Part shown: one piece after another, positions 50,623 through 60,110 of the stretch
Position numbering within the stretch: the stretch's first letter is position 1
How the letters are laid out: each line of letters starts with the position of its first letter
Assembly (NCBI GenBank): GCA_963811705.1
Contig: CAWESL010000007.1
Coordinates: forward strand, 1 to 64,000
Direction: 5' to 3'
Length of the DNA: 64,000 nt
DNA from: DATJPR01 sp963811705
GTDB lineage: Bacteria > Bacteroidota > Ignavibacteria > UBA10030 > UBA6906
The notes under the pieces: generated by a model
Database searches by the model: none
What the model saw: only the letters and a program-made list of their open reading frames with translations
What the model was told of the DNA's origin: nothing
Program-made: the position numbers and the translations under genes

Positions 50623-52563
50623 ATGCCCGCCGCGCATGCACAGGAGCATAAACCGGAGCGACTCGAGAAACCCCGCAAAGCCGACTCAACGAAGGTCGAG
50701 ATTGACTCGATTCAGTTTCGCTTCTATCTGCCGCCGAATCCTGGATCCGTCGACAATTCCCTCGATACCGCACTGGTCATGGGTCGATCGGCGATGCGCT
50801 GGCACGATCCATCGACGCTCACACGGCTTGTCGGCACAATGCCCGGGTTTATTCTGCTGGACCAGGTTCAGATCGGCCAGTACACGGTGCCGACCGTGGA
50901 CGGCATCGACTGGCGAGGGATCGGCGTGCTCTCGAACGGGAGAACGCTTTCCGATCCTGCTTCCGGGACGTACAATCTTGAATACATGACGGAGGAGAAC
51001 CTGGAGCGGCTCGAGGTCATCACCGGCCCCCGGGCGTTTCTGTACGGTTTGAACAGTACCGGTGCGACCATCAATCTCGTCACCCGCAACTACAACAGCA
51101 ACCGGCCATTCACGCGCCTCTTCTATTCGGAGAGCTCGTACGGCTATGCGCAAACAGACGGCTCCTTCGCGCAGAATGTCAGCAGGCACGCGAATGTGAC
51201 AGCGGGATTCCATTTTCAGGGAACCGACGGTCGTTTTCTGAACGAAGCGGATGAATCATGGCAGGTCCGCGGGAAGATTCGCTACGCCCTGACGCCGAAT
51301 CTCTCAATCCTCCTGTCGGACTATTTTACATCGACGAATACTGATCTCAACGGAGGAATCGTTCAGGACAATTTCTCGTTTGCGGCACTGGCCCAGAATG
51401 TCGTGGTGGCCAACAGCGATGCCTATGAGAAGATTACGCGACACGATCTCGACCTTACGGCGATCGGAACGTTCTTCCCGGACAGTACAGACGTCACCAC
51501 ATTCACTGCATACTACTCCGGAGATCTCCGGGAGTACCGCGACGAGGAAAACCGGTTGAATACGAATGGGCTCTTCGTTCAACAAGACCAACGATCCTCG
51601 TGGTCGGGCGTGCAGGCGACACAGAGACTGTCGAGTCGCGTCGGATCGATCGATGCAGGGGTGATGACAGAATTCCGCCAGGTGGAAGGAAGTCCCACCA
51701 TCGGTCGGCGCAAAACGACCCTTTCCGCGGCGTGGCTTAAGGACGAATACGCATTGAATGACAACTGGCACCTTGCCGCGTTCGGGCGGATACAACACAT
51801 CCTTGGAACGACGCGTGCCGGAATCGGCGCCGATGCCCGTCTGGGCATCGCTGAAGGCCTCGCGGCTTTTGGTGGGCTCTCATCTTCCTACAGGGTCCCG
51901 AATTTCACGGAGTTGTATTGGACGGACAGCACCGCGCACGGTGATCCCGGCCTCGGCCCCGAACATCATATGGTGTACGAAGCCGGTCTCGAATGGCGGA
52001 CGGACCGCGAGAACTACGTCCGGATCACACTCAATCACCGTGCGATCGGCAATCCGATTTTCATCGAGCGTATCGACACTCCCTTCATCTTCCCCCGGCT
52101 GCGTTTTGTTCAAGGGGACCATGAGGACCTCACGGACATCAACGTCGGTTTTGCGTTGCGGGTCTGGCGCCTCCTTTTCGAGGGGAATGGGACCTATTTC
52201 ATTGCACGGAACGGAGGGACATCGACCGAAGACCTCCCCCGGTTGCGGATTGCCGGTGGCGCGTATTTCCGCGATGAGCTGTTCAAGGGCCACCTCGACC
52301 TGAAAGTGGGGGTCCGGGGATGGTACCGCACAGGATACAATGGGGACGTCTTCAACCCGCAGGTCCTGGCATTTGTCCCGAACGCGGGTCTTCCCCTGGG
52401 CCGGGCGGCATCGGTGGACTTTGTCCTCCTTGCTCACCTCGCCGATGCACAGATCCACTTCATCTGGGAGAACCTGCCGGGCATTGCGTACTTCGCATCG
52501 CCGTCATACCCGGGACTCGACAGAGTTCTTCGGTTCGGCGTCAGCTGGGATTTTTGGAATTGA
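50623..52563 (+). CDS. TonB-dependent receptor-like outer-membrane protein
   Basis: A protein of 646 aa with a plug domain (LGTMPGFILLDQVQIGQYTV-like segment, GLNSTGATINLVTRNYNSN) and a large beta-barrel. The first ATG (50623) leaves no signal peptide, but the in-frame codons before it spell FFALWFLLLPLMPAAHAQE. The true start is therefore upstream at a rare codon (CTG 50551 or ATC 50554). GGAGAAG lies at 50540-50546, just ahead of these. The substrate is unknown. Confidence 0.8.
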   Translation: MPAAHAQEHKPERLEKPRKADSTKVEIDSIQFRFYLPPNPGSVDNSLDTALVMGRSAMRWHDPSTLTRLVGTMPGFILLDQVQIGQYTVPTVDGIDWRGIGVLSNGRTLSDPASGTYNLEYMTEENLERLEVITGPRAFLYGLNSTGATINLVTRNYNSNRPFTRLFYSESSYGYAQTDGSFAQNVSRHANVTAGFHFQGTDGRFLNEADESWQVRGKIRYALTPNLSILLSDYFTSTNTDLNGGIVQDNFSFAALAQNVVVANSDAYEKITRHDLDLTAIGTFFPDSTDVTTFTAYYSGDLREYRDEENRLNTNGLFVQQDQRSSWSGVQATQRLSSRVGSIDAGVMTEFRQVEGSPTIGRRKTTLSAAWLKDEYALNDNWHLAAFGRIQHILGTTRAGIGADARLGIAEGLAAFGGLSSSYRVPNFTELYWTDSTAHGDPGLGPEHHMVYEAGLEWRTDRENYVRITLNHRAIGNPIFIERIDTPFIFPRLRFVQGDHEDLTDINVGFALRVWRLLFEGNGTYFIARNGGTSTEDLPRLRIAGGAYFRDELFKGHLDLKVGVRGWYRTGYNGDVFNPQVLAFVPNAGLPLGRAASVDFVLLAHLADAQIHFIWENLPGIAYFASPSYPGLDRVLRFGVSWDFWN

Positions 52564-52599
52564 TCGACGCATTCCGCCGGAATCGATTGAGCACCACCC

Positions 52600-53142
52600 A
52601 TGAGCGAAAAATCAAAAGTCATAACCCTGTTCGGCAGTTCAAGACCCAGGGCAGGCGACGAAGAGTATCAGCAGGCGTATGACCTCGGAGCCGCGCTGGC
52701 ACACGCCGGATTCGTCGTGTGCAACGGAGGGTATAATGGAATCATGGAAGGTTCCGCGCGCGGCGCAAAGGAAGCCGGCGGGACCACGATTGGAGTGACG
52801 TTCACCGCACTTGGACCGCGGTCCCACAACCGCTGGATCGACCGTGTCGTTCAGGAAGACACTCTCATCAACAGGGCGATGAAGCTCGTCGAACTCGGCG
52901 ATGCCTATATCGTCCTGAAAGGCGGAACCGGGACGCTTCTGGAACTCGCGGTCGTCTGGGAACTGGTGAACAAGGGACTGATGCGGGAAAAGCCGATCAT
53001 CATCCTTGGTCCGTTCTGGAACGGGGTCGTCGACACCTTGAACGACGAGTTGGCCTGGGAGGGATTGGAGGGTTGTACGCGGTACGTAAGGAGGGCGAAA
53101 ACGATCGGCGACGCTGTTCGCCTTCTCGATTTGAATGTTTAG
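52600..53142 (+). CDS. LOG-family Rossmann protein (TIGR00725-like)
   Basis: A protein of 180 aa with the lysine-decarboxylase-like LOG fold: CNGGYNGIMEGSARGAKEAG and KGGTGTLLELAVVWELVNKG, where the usual PGGxGT is KGGTGT. Some members release cytokinin bases from nucleotides. The function here is unknown. Confidence 0.8.
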   Translation: MSEKSKVITLFGSSRPRAGDEEYQQAYDLGAALAHAGFVVCNGGYNGIMEGSARGAKEAGGTTIGVTFTALGPRSHNRWIDRVVQEDTLINRAMKLVELGDAYIVLKGGTGTLLELAVVWELVNKGLMREKPIIILGPFWNGVVDTLNDELAWEGLEGCTRYVRRAKTIGDAVRLLDLNV

Positions 53143-53173
53143 GGTTTTGCGATCGGGCCCCTGAGTCCGCCTT

Positions 53174-54298
53174 TCACGCCCGGACCCGCGATGTCGCTAT
53201 CGAATGAAGAAGATTGAGTGTCTCCTTTGCAGCGACATCCCAGGAGAAAGTGAGAGAGAATTCCGCAGCGCGCTTCCCCATTGTCTCCCGCAGGGACGCG
53301 TCCGAAAGCAACCGAACCATCCTCTCCCCCAGCGCCGATCGGTCGGCGTACGGAAACACGAGGCCCGTCTCCCCGTCCAGGACAGCGTCGCGCAATCCGG
53401 GGACATCGCTCACCACTGCGGGCGTTCCGCAGGCGTTCGCTTCCGTCACCGTCAGCCCCCACCCTTCCTTGGAGGAGGGCATCGCGAGCGCCCACATCGA
53501 CTGCAGAAGCCGCACCTTCTCGTCTTCGTCCACAAAACCGGTGAAGTTCACTGAGCCGCTCAGGCCCTTCGCATCGACGATCCGCTCCAGACGGGGCCGA
53601 TCGTCTCCCTCCCCGACGATGACCAGGTTCGCCGTGGGGAATGTCTGAAGCACGATTGGAAACGCTTCAATTGCGTGGTCGACACTCTTGTACCGCTTGA
53701 TGCGACCCACATAGCCGATCAGGGGAGTTGGACTCTTCATCGGAGGCGATGGTCGGTAGCGGTCATGATCCACGGCGAGATGGACAAGGGTGAGAAGCGA
53801 CGGAGGATATCCCCGCCGGATCATGTCATCCCGTGTACTCGGAGAAACGGCAATGAATGGTACCTTGTCCCGACGGTAACGGCGCAGCGCACGCCACTCC
53901 ATGAACGCGACATAGGATGCGGACAGGGGGTTCGTTTCGCGGAAGACGCTTGCTCCGAAAAGATGATGAACAATTCCGCAGACAGGCACGCCGGCATAAC
54001 GCTGAGCAAGAAAAGGGATCTTGTTCATATCGTCAACGACGACATCAAACGCATGATCCTCGCGGAGCCGACGGTACGCCGCCGGCGCGACAACGTTGAA
54101 GACCTCTCGGGCCCCTCTGCGCACGATCCGAAGACCGTCAACCGTTTCCTCTGCCGCAGCGCCGGCGAACGTCGAACACAAAACGGTGACCGTGTGCCCC
54201 ATCGCTGCGATACGGGAAAAGACCTGATGGAGATGGACCTCCGCCCCGCCGCCGAGAGGATTGCGGATGTCCTGCCAGTTGATGACAAGGATCTTCAT
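53174..54298 (-). CDS. Family 4 glycosyltransferase
   Basis: A protein of 374 aa from ATG 54298. N-terminal GGGAEVHLHQVFSRIAAMGH and C-terminal EGWGLTVTEANACGTPAVV with the E-x7-E motif typical of GT-B retaining enzymes. It probably adds a sugar in surface polysaccharide or glycolipid synthesis. It overlaps or lies close to the DUF2723 gene, so may act with it. Confidence 0.85.
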   Translation of the reverse strand: MKILVINWQDIRNPLGGGAEVHLHQVFSRIAAMGHTVTVLCSTFAGAAAEETVDGLRIVRRGAREVFNVVAPAAYRRLREDHAFDVVVDDMNKIPFLAQRYAGVPVCGIVHHLFGASVFRETNPLSASYVAFMEWRALRRYRRDKVPFIAVSPSTRDDMIRRGYPPSLLTLVHLAVDHDRYRPSPPMKSPTPLIGYVGRIKRYKSVDHAIEAFPIVLQTFPTANLVIVGEGDDRPRLERIVDAKGLSGSVNFTGFVDEDEKVRLLQSMWALAMPSSKEGWGLTVTEANACGTPAVVSDVPGLRDAVLDGETGLVFPYADRSALGERMVRLLSDASLRETMGKRAAEFSLTFSWDVAAKETLNLLHSIATSRVRA

Positions 54299-54312
54299 GG
54301 CATGCGCCGGGA

Positions 54313-57030
54313 TCAATGGGCGCCCGCGGTATCGGCGTGTCCGGTCGAATCCGTACCGGCGCGTATCCGTGCTTCTTCCTGCGAGATCCGGGTCTTCAGC
54401 GCTGCATCATTTGGATAATATCCCTGCAGCACCTTCAGGAGGTCAAGGCTTTTCGCGTAATCGTTCTTTGCATCATAGATCTCCAGAAGGACCCGGAAAG
54501 GGTTCCAGTAGCTGTTGAGATTGAATTTCCCCGAATCGATCATCCCCCGCAGTTTCGGCTCAAGCTCGTCGGCGATTGCATTGAACGTCTTGTCCCGGCC
54601 GATGCGGTGATAGAACATCGCGAGGTCCGACGAAAGCTCCCACCCCATGTCGATCTTCGAACGCGGGATGAGCGCCTCCATCCTGTCTAACACCTCTCCT
54701 GCCTTCGCCGTGTTGTTCTCGACATACGCATAGTAGTTTGCGAGCTTGACGAACGAATACCGGAGGTTCACCATCAGACGGGTGATGTTCTCGTCAAAAT
54801 ACGCCTTCGGATCGTTCACGCCTCTGAATTTATAGCCGTACTGCGGGGTCCGGGAGAACGTCCCCGGATCGGTGAGGAGATTTGCTTCGACGATGCTTGC
54901 GTCGATGCCGCTCTCCTCATGCATGACCTTGCGGGGTTCCAGGCGATAGGCGAGGCCGCAAAACCAGAGATAACTGTCGAGCCCGATGCGGCTGTCCGGA
55001 GCGCACGTGACGGCGAAGTAAATCGGCCGTTTCCACTGGTTCGTTCGCACGATGTCCAGGATCATCATATCCTGGACGCGGATTGCCTGGGTCTCGCCGT
55101 ATCGAATGGTCGGCTGCAGAACAAACTCTATCTTCTTCTGATTCGTATCGGCAGTGTCTGCAACGCCGTAGCGCACGTAAGCGTCGGGAGGAACGGGGAT
55201 CTCGAATTTCTTCGCCCGCCAAGGGATCGCTTGCATCGTCGCGATCCGTTCGTCCGAATAGCTGATGGGAACCGGCAACGCGTCGGTGAAATACGGCTTC
55301 TTCTTCATCTGCTTGATGTACCAGGGAGTATTCACCAGACTGAGGTTCACGATGCGGACGTCACGTCTGATCCCTTCGACATCCTGCAAATACCAGAGAG
55401 GGAAGGTGTCGTTGTCGCCGTTGGTAAAGAGGATCGCATCCTTTTCGCAGGTCTGGAGCATATCGTAGGAATAATCCCACGCAACGTAGTTCCCCGAACG
55501 GTCGTGTTCATGATAATTCATCCTGATCAGATTCGCCGGCACCACGGCAGCCGCGATCACGACAAGAAGGAAACCGCCGGCATGGCGCAAGGACAGTTTC
55601 TGAATCCGCTCGATCACCAACTCGTAGATCCCGAAGATCGCGTACGCGATCCAGGTCGAGAGCACCATGTACGCGCCCACGTAGAAGTAGTCGCGTTCCC
55701 TCGGCTGCGGCTGCTGTTGATTTTGATAGAGCGCGAGCACTGGTCCCATGATGATGAAAATGGCAATGAACACGACCCCGAATTTCCAATGTCTCCGCAG
55801 CTGATAATACAGACCGAAGAGGGAGAGCAACAGCGGGATTGCCCACGTCTGGGAGGCATCGACACCCGAGTCCTGGGCATCACCGGCAGCCCCGACATAA
55901 TTCCAACCGATGTAGCGGAAGAACATGTGGTTGAGCTGATACCGGACCAGGTAATCCATGTCACTGGTATAGTTCTTATAGATTCCCTGCTGGTGTGGTT
56001 CCTGGCTCCAGCGCCGGGGCATAAACAACGGCTGGTTCCCGTACTGCTCGCGGCTGAGATACGATGTCAGCCGTTCGAGATTGCTCGGATCGTTTTCGTT
56101 CATGGGAAGGTCGGCATTTGCGCGGATGATCACCATGACGTACGTGGAATACCCGAGCAATACCAGAACGCTCGAGAGCAGCGCGATGTGAACCATCTTC
56201 TGCCGATTCTGGTATGCCCGATACGCGCCGTAGATCAGGAAAAGGATGATGATCCAGGGGATCCAGGCGATGACCGCGCTGTGCGTTCCCTCGAACTCAC
56301 CGTCCATCAATCCGGGGAGAACCTTGACGAGTCCGGGATACACGACGAAGAATATCGCCAGTGCGGTGATCGCGAAGTACACCGCGGACCGGAGGGTGAG
56401 CTCGTATCGCCGGAAATAGATCATCATCAGGATCGGAATCACCACGAGGATGGAGAGCAGGTGCACACCCAGCGAAAGCCCGATCAAGTAGGCGATGATC
56501 AGCACGTACTTTTCATTGTGCGGCTCGTCGGCCTTGTCGTACCACCGCATGGCGAGCCAGAGGATGATCGTCACAAAGAACATGCTGGCACCGTACACCT
56601 CGGCCTCGATGCTGTTGTCCCAGTAGGTGCCGATGAACGCGAGCGACCAGGCACCAATGGCTGCGGAAGCATAGTACGCGACCTTCCCGCTCAGATTCTC
56701 GGGAGCCTTGCGAAGGTGCTGGAAGAGTTCAATGATGATGAGGTAGAAAAAGCTGATCGCCAGCGCACTGAGGATTGCGGAAAATGCGTGTGCACGCACC
56801 GCCTGGTCGGCGGCGTAGGGAATCATCATCATGATCCTTGTCCCGAGCAGAAACAGCGGCGAGCCCGGAGGGTGCGGCACCTGGAGGAGCTTTGCGGCGG
56901 CGATGAATTCCCCGACGTCCCAGAACACCACCGTGGGAGACAACGTGAGAAGGTAGAACGTGAGCGCAACGGCAAAGACGAAACCTGCAACGATCCTGTT
57001 CAATCGGATGTGATTCATGCATTTCCTCAA
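54313..57030 (-). CDS. DUF2723 membrane protein (TMEM260-like, possible glycosyltransferase)
   Basis: A protein of 905 aa (or 901 from ATG 57018). About 11 membrane spans in the first 520 residues, with the family start RIVAGFVFAVALTFYLLTLS and the acidic motif FWDVGEFIAAAKLLQVPHPP. The C-terminal part is soluble and repeat-like. The eukaryotic relative TMEM260 is an O-mannosyltransferase; this one may glycosylate exported proteins in the FCB group. Partner glycosyltransferase is next to it. Confidence 0.85.
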   Translation of the reverse strand: MRKCMNHIRLNRIVAGFVFAVALTFYLLTLSPTVVFWDVGEFIAAAKLLQVPHPPGSPLFLLGTRIMMMIPYAADQAVRAHAFSAILSALAISFFYLIIIELFQHLRKAPENLSGKVAYYASAAIGAWSLAFIGTYWDNSIEAEVYGASMFFVTIILWLAMRWYDKADEPHNEKYVLIIAYLIGLSLGVHLLSILVVIPILMMIYFRRYELTLRSAVYFAITALAIFFVVYPGLVKVLPGLMDGEFEGTHSAVIAWIPWIIILFLIYGAYRAYQNRQKMVHIALLSSVLVLLGYSTYVMVIIRANADLPMNENDPSNLERLTSYLSREQYGNQPLFMPRRWSQEPHQQGIYKNYTSDMDYLVRYQLNHMFFRYIGWNYVGAAGDAQDSGVDASQTWAIPLLLSLFGLYYQLRRHWKFGVVFIAIFIIMGPVLALYQNQQQPQPRERDYFYVGAYMVLSTWIAYAIFGIYELVIERIQKLSLRHAGGFLLVVIAAAVVPANLIRMNYHEHDRSGNYVAWDYSYDMLQTCEKDAILFTNGDNDTFPLWYLQDVEGIRRDVRIVNLSLVNTPWYIKQMKKKPYFTDALPVPISYSDERIATMQAIPWRAKKFEIPVPPDAYVRYGVADTADTNQKKIEFVLQPTIRYGETQAIRVQDMMILDIVRTNQWKRPIYFAVTCAPDSRIGLDSYLWFCGLAYRLEPRKVMHEESGIDASIVEANLLTDPGTFSRTPQYGYKFRGVNDPKAYFDENITRLMVNLRYSFVKLANYYAYVENNTAKAGEVLDRMEALIPRSKIDMGWELSSDLAMFYHRIGRDKTFNAIADELEPKLRGMIDSGKFNLNSYWNPFRVLLEIYDAKNDYAKSLDLLKVLQGYYPNDAALKTRISQEEARIRAGTDSTGHADTAGAH

Positions 57031-57139
57031 GGTGCGAGCTTGGGATCAACCGGGCGGCAAACAGGCTGGGACCCACGGATTGGCGAAGAAGAAGAAATCA
57101 CGCAAATCAGATGAAGAATAGGGATAAATCGTCTCAGGT

Positions 57140-58306
57140 TCAAGGCATGAGGCGGCAGGCAATCTCATCACAGAGGAGGTACCCTTTGTCCGTCAGGCGA
57201 TGGCGTTCGCCCTGGACGATCATCAACTTCTCTTCGAGGAGCCCGCTGATGATCGAGCGCTTTCCGACGGCAACATCGATTCCCGTCTCCTCCTGCAACC
57301 GCCGCAGATCCACGCCGTCCGCCCTGAGGCCGAGGAACAGTGCTTCCCGCGCCAGGGCAACCGGCTCCAGCTCCTCGTGAAAGGACACTGGACGGTGTCG
57401 TTCGGAGATCTGACGAATGTAGGTGGATACATTGGCAACGTTGCCCCAACGCTTCCCTCGCGGACCAGGGGTTTTCTCAAACGAGTGCGCCGATGGTCCG
57501 AAGCCGAGATAGTCCTGGTGATGCCAGTAGGCAAGATTGTGCCGGCACTCGCGTCCCGGTCGCGCGTAGTTCGAAACTTCGTAGTGCTCGTATCCGGCAT
57601 CGCGCATGAGATCCATCGTGACCTGATAGAGATCCGCCTCCGCCTCGCCCGGGTTGGGGACCACACTCCCTTCGGCCACCATCCTGAAGAGAGGCGTCCC
57701 CTCTTCCACGATGAGGCCATACAGCGAGAGATGATCCGGCATGAGGCGAAGGCCGCGGTTGAGTGACGTGAGCCACCGCTCCTCCGTTTGACCGGGGAGC
57801 GAATACATCAGGTCGATGCTGACATTCTCGAATCCTGCGGCCCTTGCGTCTTCGACGCAGCGCTCGGCCTGGACGGCATCGTGGATCCGGCTCAGGAATT
57901 GCAATTCGCGCTCGTCAAAGGACTGAATCCCGATGCTGAGCCGGTTCACGCCCAGCGAGCGATACGCGGACAGTTTCTGACGATCGACCGTGCCGGGATT
58001 CGTTTCGACCGTGATCTCTGCCCGGGGATCGACGTCCCAGCGCAAATGGACCGCCGCGAGAATCTGTTCCAGCGCCTTCGGTTCCAGAAGCGATGGGGTG
58101 CCGCCGCCGAAGAAGATCGTTGCAACCCGTTCACGCTCCTGACCGTCGGCAACGAGCCCGATTTCGCTGAGGAGACTCTCCTGGAATTTCGCGAACGAAC
58201 TCTGCGATTCGATCGAGTAAAAATCGCAGTACAAACATTTCCGTTCGCAAAAGGGGATATGGAAATACAGGGAATGCAACGATTCGATGCCCCGGAGGTG
58301 TGTCAA
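57140..58306 (-). CDS. hemW: HemW-like radical SAM protein
   Basis: A protein of 388 aa with the FeS motif FHIPFCERKCLYCDFYS (CxxxCxxC) and later FFGGGTPSLLEP. The family includes HemW, a haem chaperone, and the anaerobic coproporphyrinogen oxidase HemN. The chosen start is TTG 58306, which overlaps the signal peptidase stop by 4 bases (TTGA); TTG 58279 and GTG 58333 are alternatives. Confidence 0.85.
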   Translation of the reverse strand: MTHLRGIESLHSLYFHIPFCERKCLYCDFYSIESQSSFAKFQESLLSEIGLVADGQERERVATIFFGGGTPSLLEPKALEQILAAVHLRWDVDPRAEITVETNPGTVDRQKLSAYRSLGVNRLSIGIQSFDERELQFLSRIHDAVQAERCVEDARAAGFENVSIDLMYSLPGQTEERWLTSLNRGLRLMPDHLSLYGLIVEEGTPLFRMVAEGSVVPNPGEAEADLYQVTMDLMRDAGYEHYEVSNYARPGRECRHNLAYWHHQDYLGFGPSAHSFEKTPGPRGKRWGNVANVSTYIRQISERHRPVSFHEELEPVALAREALFLGLRADGVDLRRLQEETGIDVAVGKRSIISGLLEEKLMIVQGERHRLTDKGYLLCDEIACRLMP

Positions 58307-59106
58307 TGAGTCAGCATGCCGACGCGGTCCCACCGCGTACGCGTAAGCCGGTCGAAAAAGCCTCTCCCGTCTACATCGGGATCCCGCGACCAGTATGTCA
58401 CGATCGCCTTCCCGAGAACTCGTTCGAGAGGGAGCGGCCCCCAGGATCGGCTGTCCGAACTGTCGCCAAGATTATCGCCGAGGACAAAAAGATAGTCGCG
58501 TTGGGCGACATAGGCCGTGGCAGGGACGTCATCGATGCTGAAATCCCCCTCATGCAGATCCGCCACGTGATGTCCCTCCCCCTCGACCACCGGCAGCCAC
58601 AGCGCAACGGAATTCCGGTCGAGCGTAATGCGGGAGCCTTTGGACGGAACAACATACGGCCCGAAATCGCAACCGTCGCTTGGATCTGCCTCGCTGATCA
58701 GAACCGTCCGATTGACGCGGAGCACCCCCCGGCGAATCGACACCGTGTCGCCGGGGAGTCCGACGCACCGTTTCACGTACAGCGATCCGTGCTGGTCACG
58801 ATTGCCAGACGGCCCGATTGGAGCATCAAACACCACGATGTCTCCTCGTCGGGGGACATCGGTCATTGATGCGGGGACAACGGGAATTCCGGCGGCCAGG
58901 AACAAAGTACGTTTGAGAAGGGGGGGAACACTGAAGCTCACCTTGCTGAAGAAGACATAGTCGCCCGGGAGCAGCGAGGGCTCCATGGAGGGCGAGGCGA
59001 TCCGGCAGGCGTCGAGGACGAAGAACTTCAGCAACACGCTCGCAACGATGGTGACCGCTCCGACGACAACGCCGTCGCGGCCGTTCAGCCCAACTCCCTT
59101 CTTCAC
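58303..59106 (-). CDS. lepB: Signal peptidase I, second copy
   Basis: A protein of 267 aa. An N-terminal membrane span is followed by the catalytic serine in CRIASPSMEPSLLPGDYVFF, the lysine in YVKRCVGLPGDTV and the later FVLGDNLGDSSDSRSWG. It cleaves signal peptides. It lies directly beside a longer signal peptidase. Confidence 0.9.
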   Translation of the reverse strand: MKKGVGLNGRDGVVVGAVTIVASVLLKFFVLDACRIASPSMEPSLLPGDYVFFSKVSFSVPPLLKRTLFLAAGIPVVPASMTDVPRRGDIVVFDAPIGPSGNRDQHGSLYVKRCVGLPGDTVSIRRGVLRVNRTVLISEADPSDGCDFGPYVVPSKGSRITLDRNSVALWLPVVEGEGHHVADLHEGDFSIDDVPATAYVAQRDYLFVLGDNLGDSSDSRSWGPLPLERVLGKAIVTYWSRDPDVDGRGFFDRLTRTRWDRVGMLTH

Positions 59107-59124
59107 TCCTGCACCCCGGCATCG

Positions 59125-60036
59125 TTATTTAATCAGCGTCCCGATGCGTCCGAGTCGTATGCTCTGCAGCTTGCCGACGATGTCATACAGCGGCAGGTCC
59201 GGATCCCACGACCAGTAAACGATCATCGGAGTACCCACGATGTTGTCTTTCGGCACAAAGCCCCAGAACCGGCTGTCGAGACTGTTGTCACGATTGTCAC
59301 CCATCCCAAACACATAGTCGCGTTCCACGGTATAGGACGAGGAAGGAACCCCGTCGATGACGATTGATCCTCCCTGCTCGGACACTTTGTGACCTTCGCG
59401 GGCGATGAACGTGCTCCACCGCTGGATATTCTCGCGTGTCAGAGTTATGAAGTCCCCCTTTTTCGGGACGACCATCGGCCCCCAATTGTCCTCGTTGAAC
59501 GGCGCACCCGGGGGAAAGATCCTGGGGTCGGCAAGATCGGCCGGCTGAATGCGATAGGTGTTGAACTTCATATTCCGCGGGATGGGAGCCGGCTTGCCGT
59601 TGATCATTAAAACGCGATTGATGATCTGCACCGTGTCGCCGGCGACTGCGACGCACCGTTTCAGGTAAAACATAAACTCCTGCGACTGAACCTCTTCGCG
59701 TTGCCCGGGAAACTCGAACACGATGACATCTCCCCGGTGGACGTCACGGAACGCCGGGAGGCGAATCCAGGGAATTCTAAGGTTGGTGAAAGGGACGACC
59801 CGCGGTGTGGTCCCGCCGTAAATGAATTTATTGACAAACAGGAAGTCGCCGGTCATGATTTCATTTTCCATGGAGCCGGTCGGGACCTCAAACGATGCGA
59901 TCACAAAACTGTTGAGAAAGAAAAAAGCGACCAGCACGAAGAGGAGGTCCTTGAAAAAATCCTTGATCTGGTCTGTGCGGGCGGACGTCGACCGTTTTTG
60001 CTGTGGCTGGCTGCGTTTCACCGGGGGTGTCATCAT
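59125..60036 (-). CDS. lepB: Signal peptidase I
   Basis: A protein of 303 aa with membrane span (about 27-50), catalytic serine in EVPTGSMENEIMTGDFLFV, lysine in FYLKRCVAVAGDTV, and GDNRDNSLDSRFWGFVP. The long N-terminal lysine-rich extension is polar. A tandem of two signal peptidases suits a proteome rich in exported proteins. Confidence 0.92.
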   Translation of the reverse strand: MMTPPVKRSQPQQKRSTSARTDQIKDFFKDLLFVLVAFFFLNSFVIASFEVPTGSMENEIMTGDFLFVNKFIYGGTTPRVVPFTNLRIPWIRLPAFRDVHRGDVIVFEFPGQREEVQSQEFMFYLKRCVAVAGDTVQIINRVLMINGKPAPIPRNMKFNTYRIQPADLADPRIFPPGAPFNEDNWGPMVVPKKGDFITLTRENIQRWSTFIAREGHKVSEQGGSIVIDGVPSSSYTVERDYVFGMGDNRDNSLDSRFWGFVPKDNIVGTPMIVYWSWDPDLPLYDIVGKLQSIRLGRIGTLIK

Positions 60037-60110
60037 ACGGGATCCGAATAAGTTGTAAGGCCTCCGCTCAAACGCCGATGTTCGGAGCGGAATGAGAGAC
60101 TACCGAAGCT

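Noticed and set aside
54919..57114. Plus-strand 731-codon ORF opposite the DUF2723 gene
   Set aside because: The minus-strand protein has clear family motifs and membrane segments; the plus-strand frame is charged and lacks domains.
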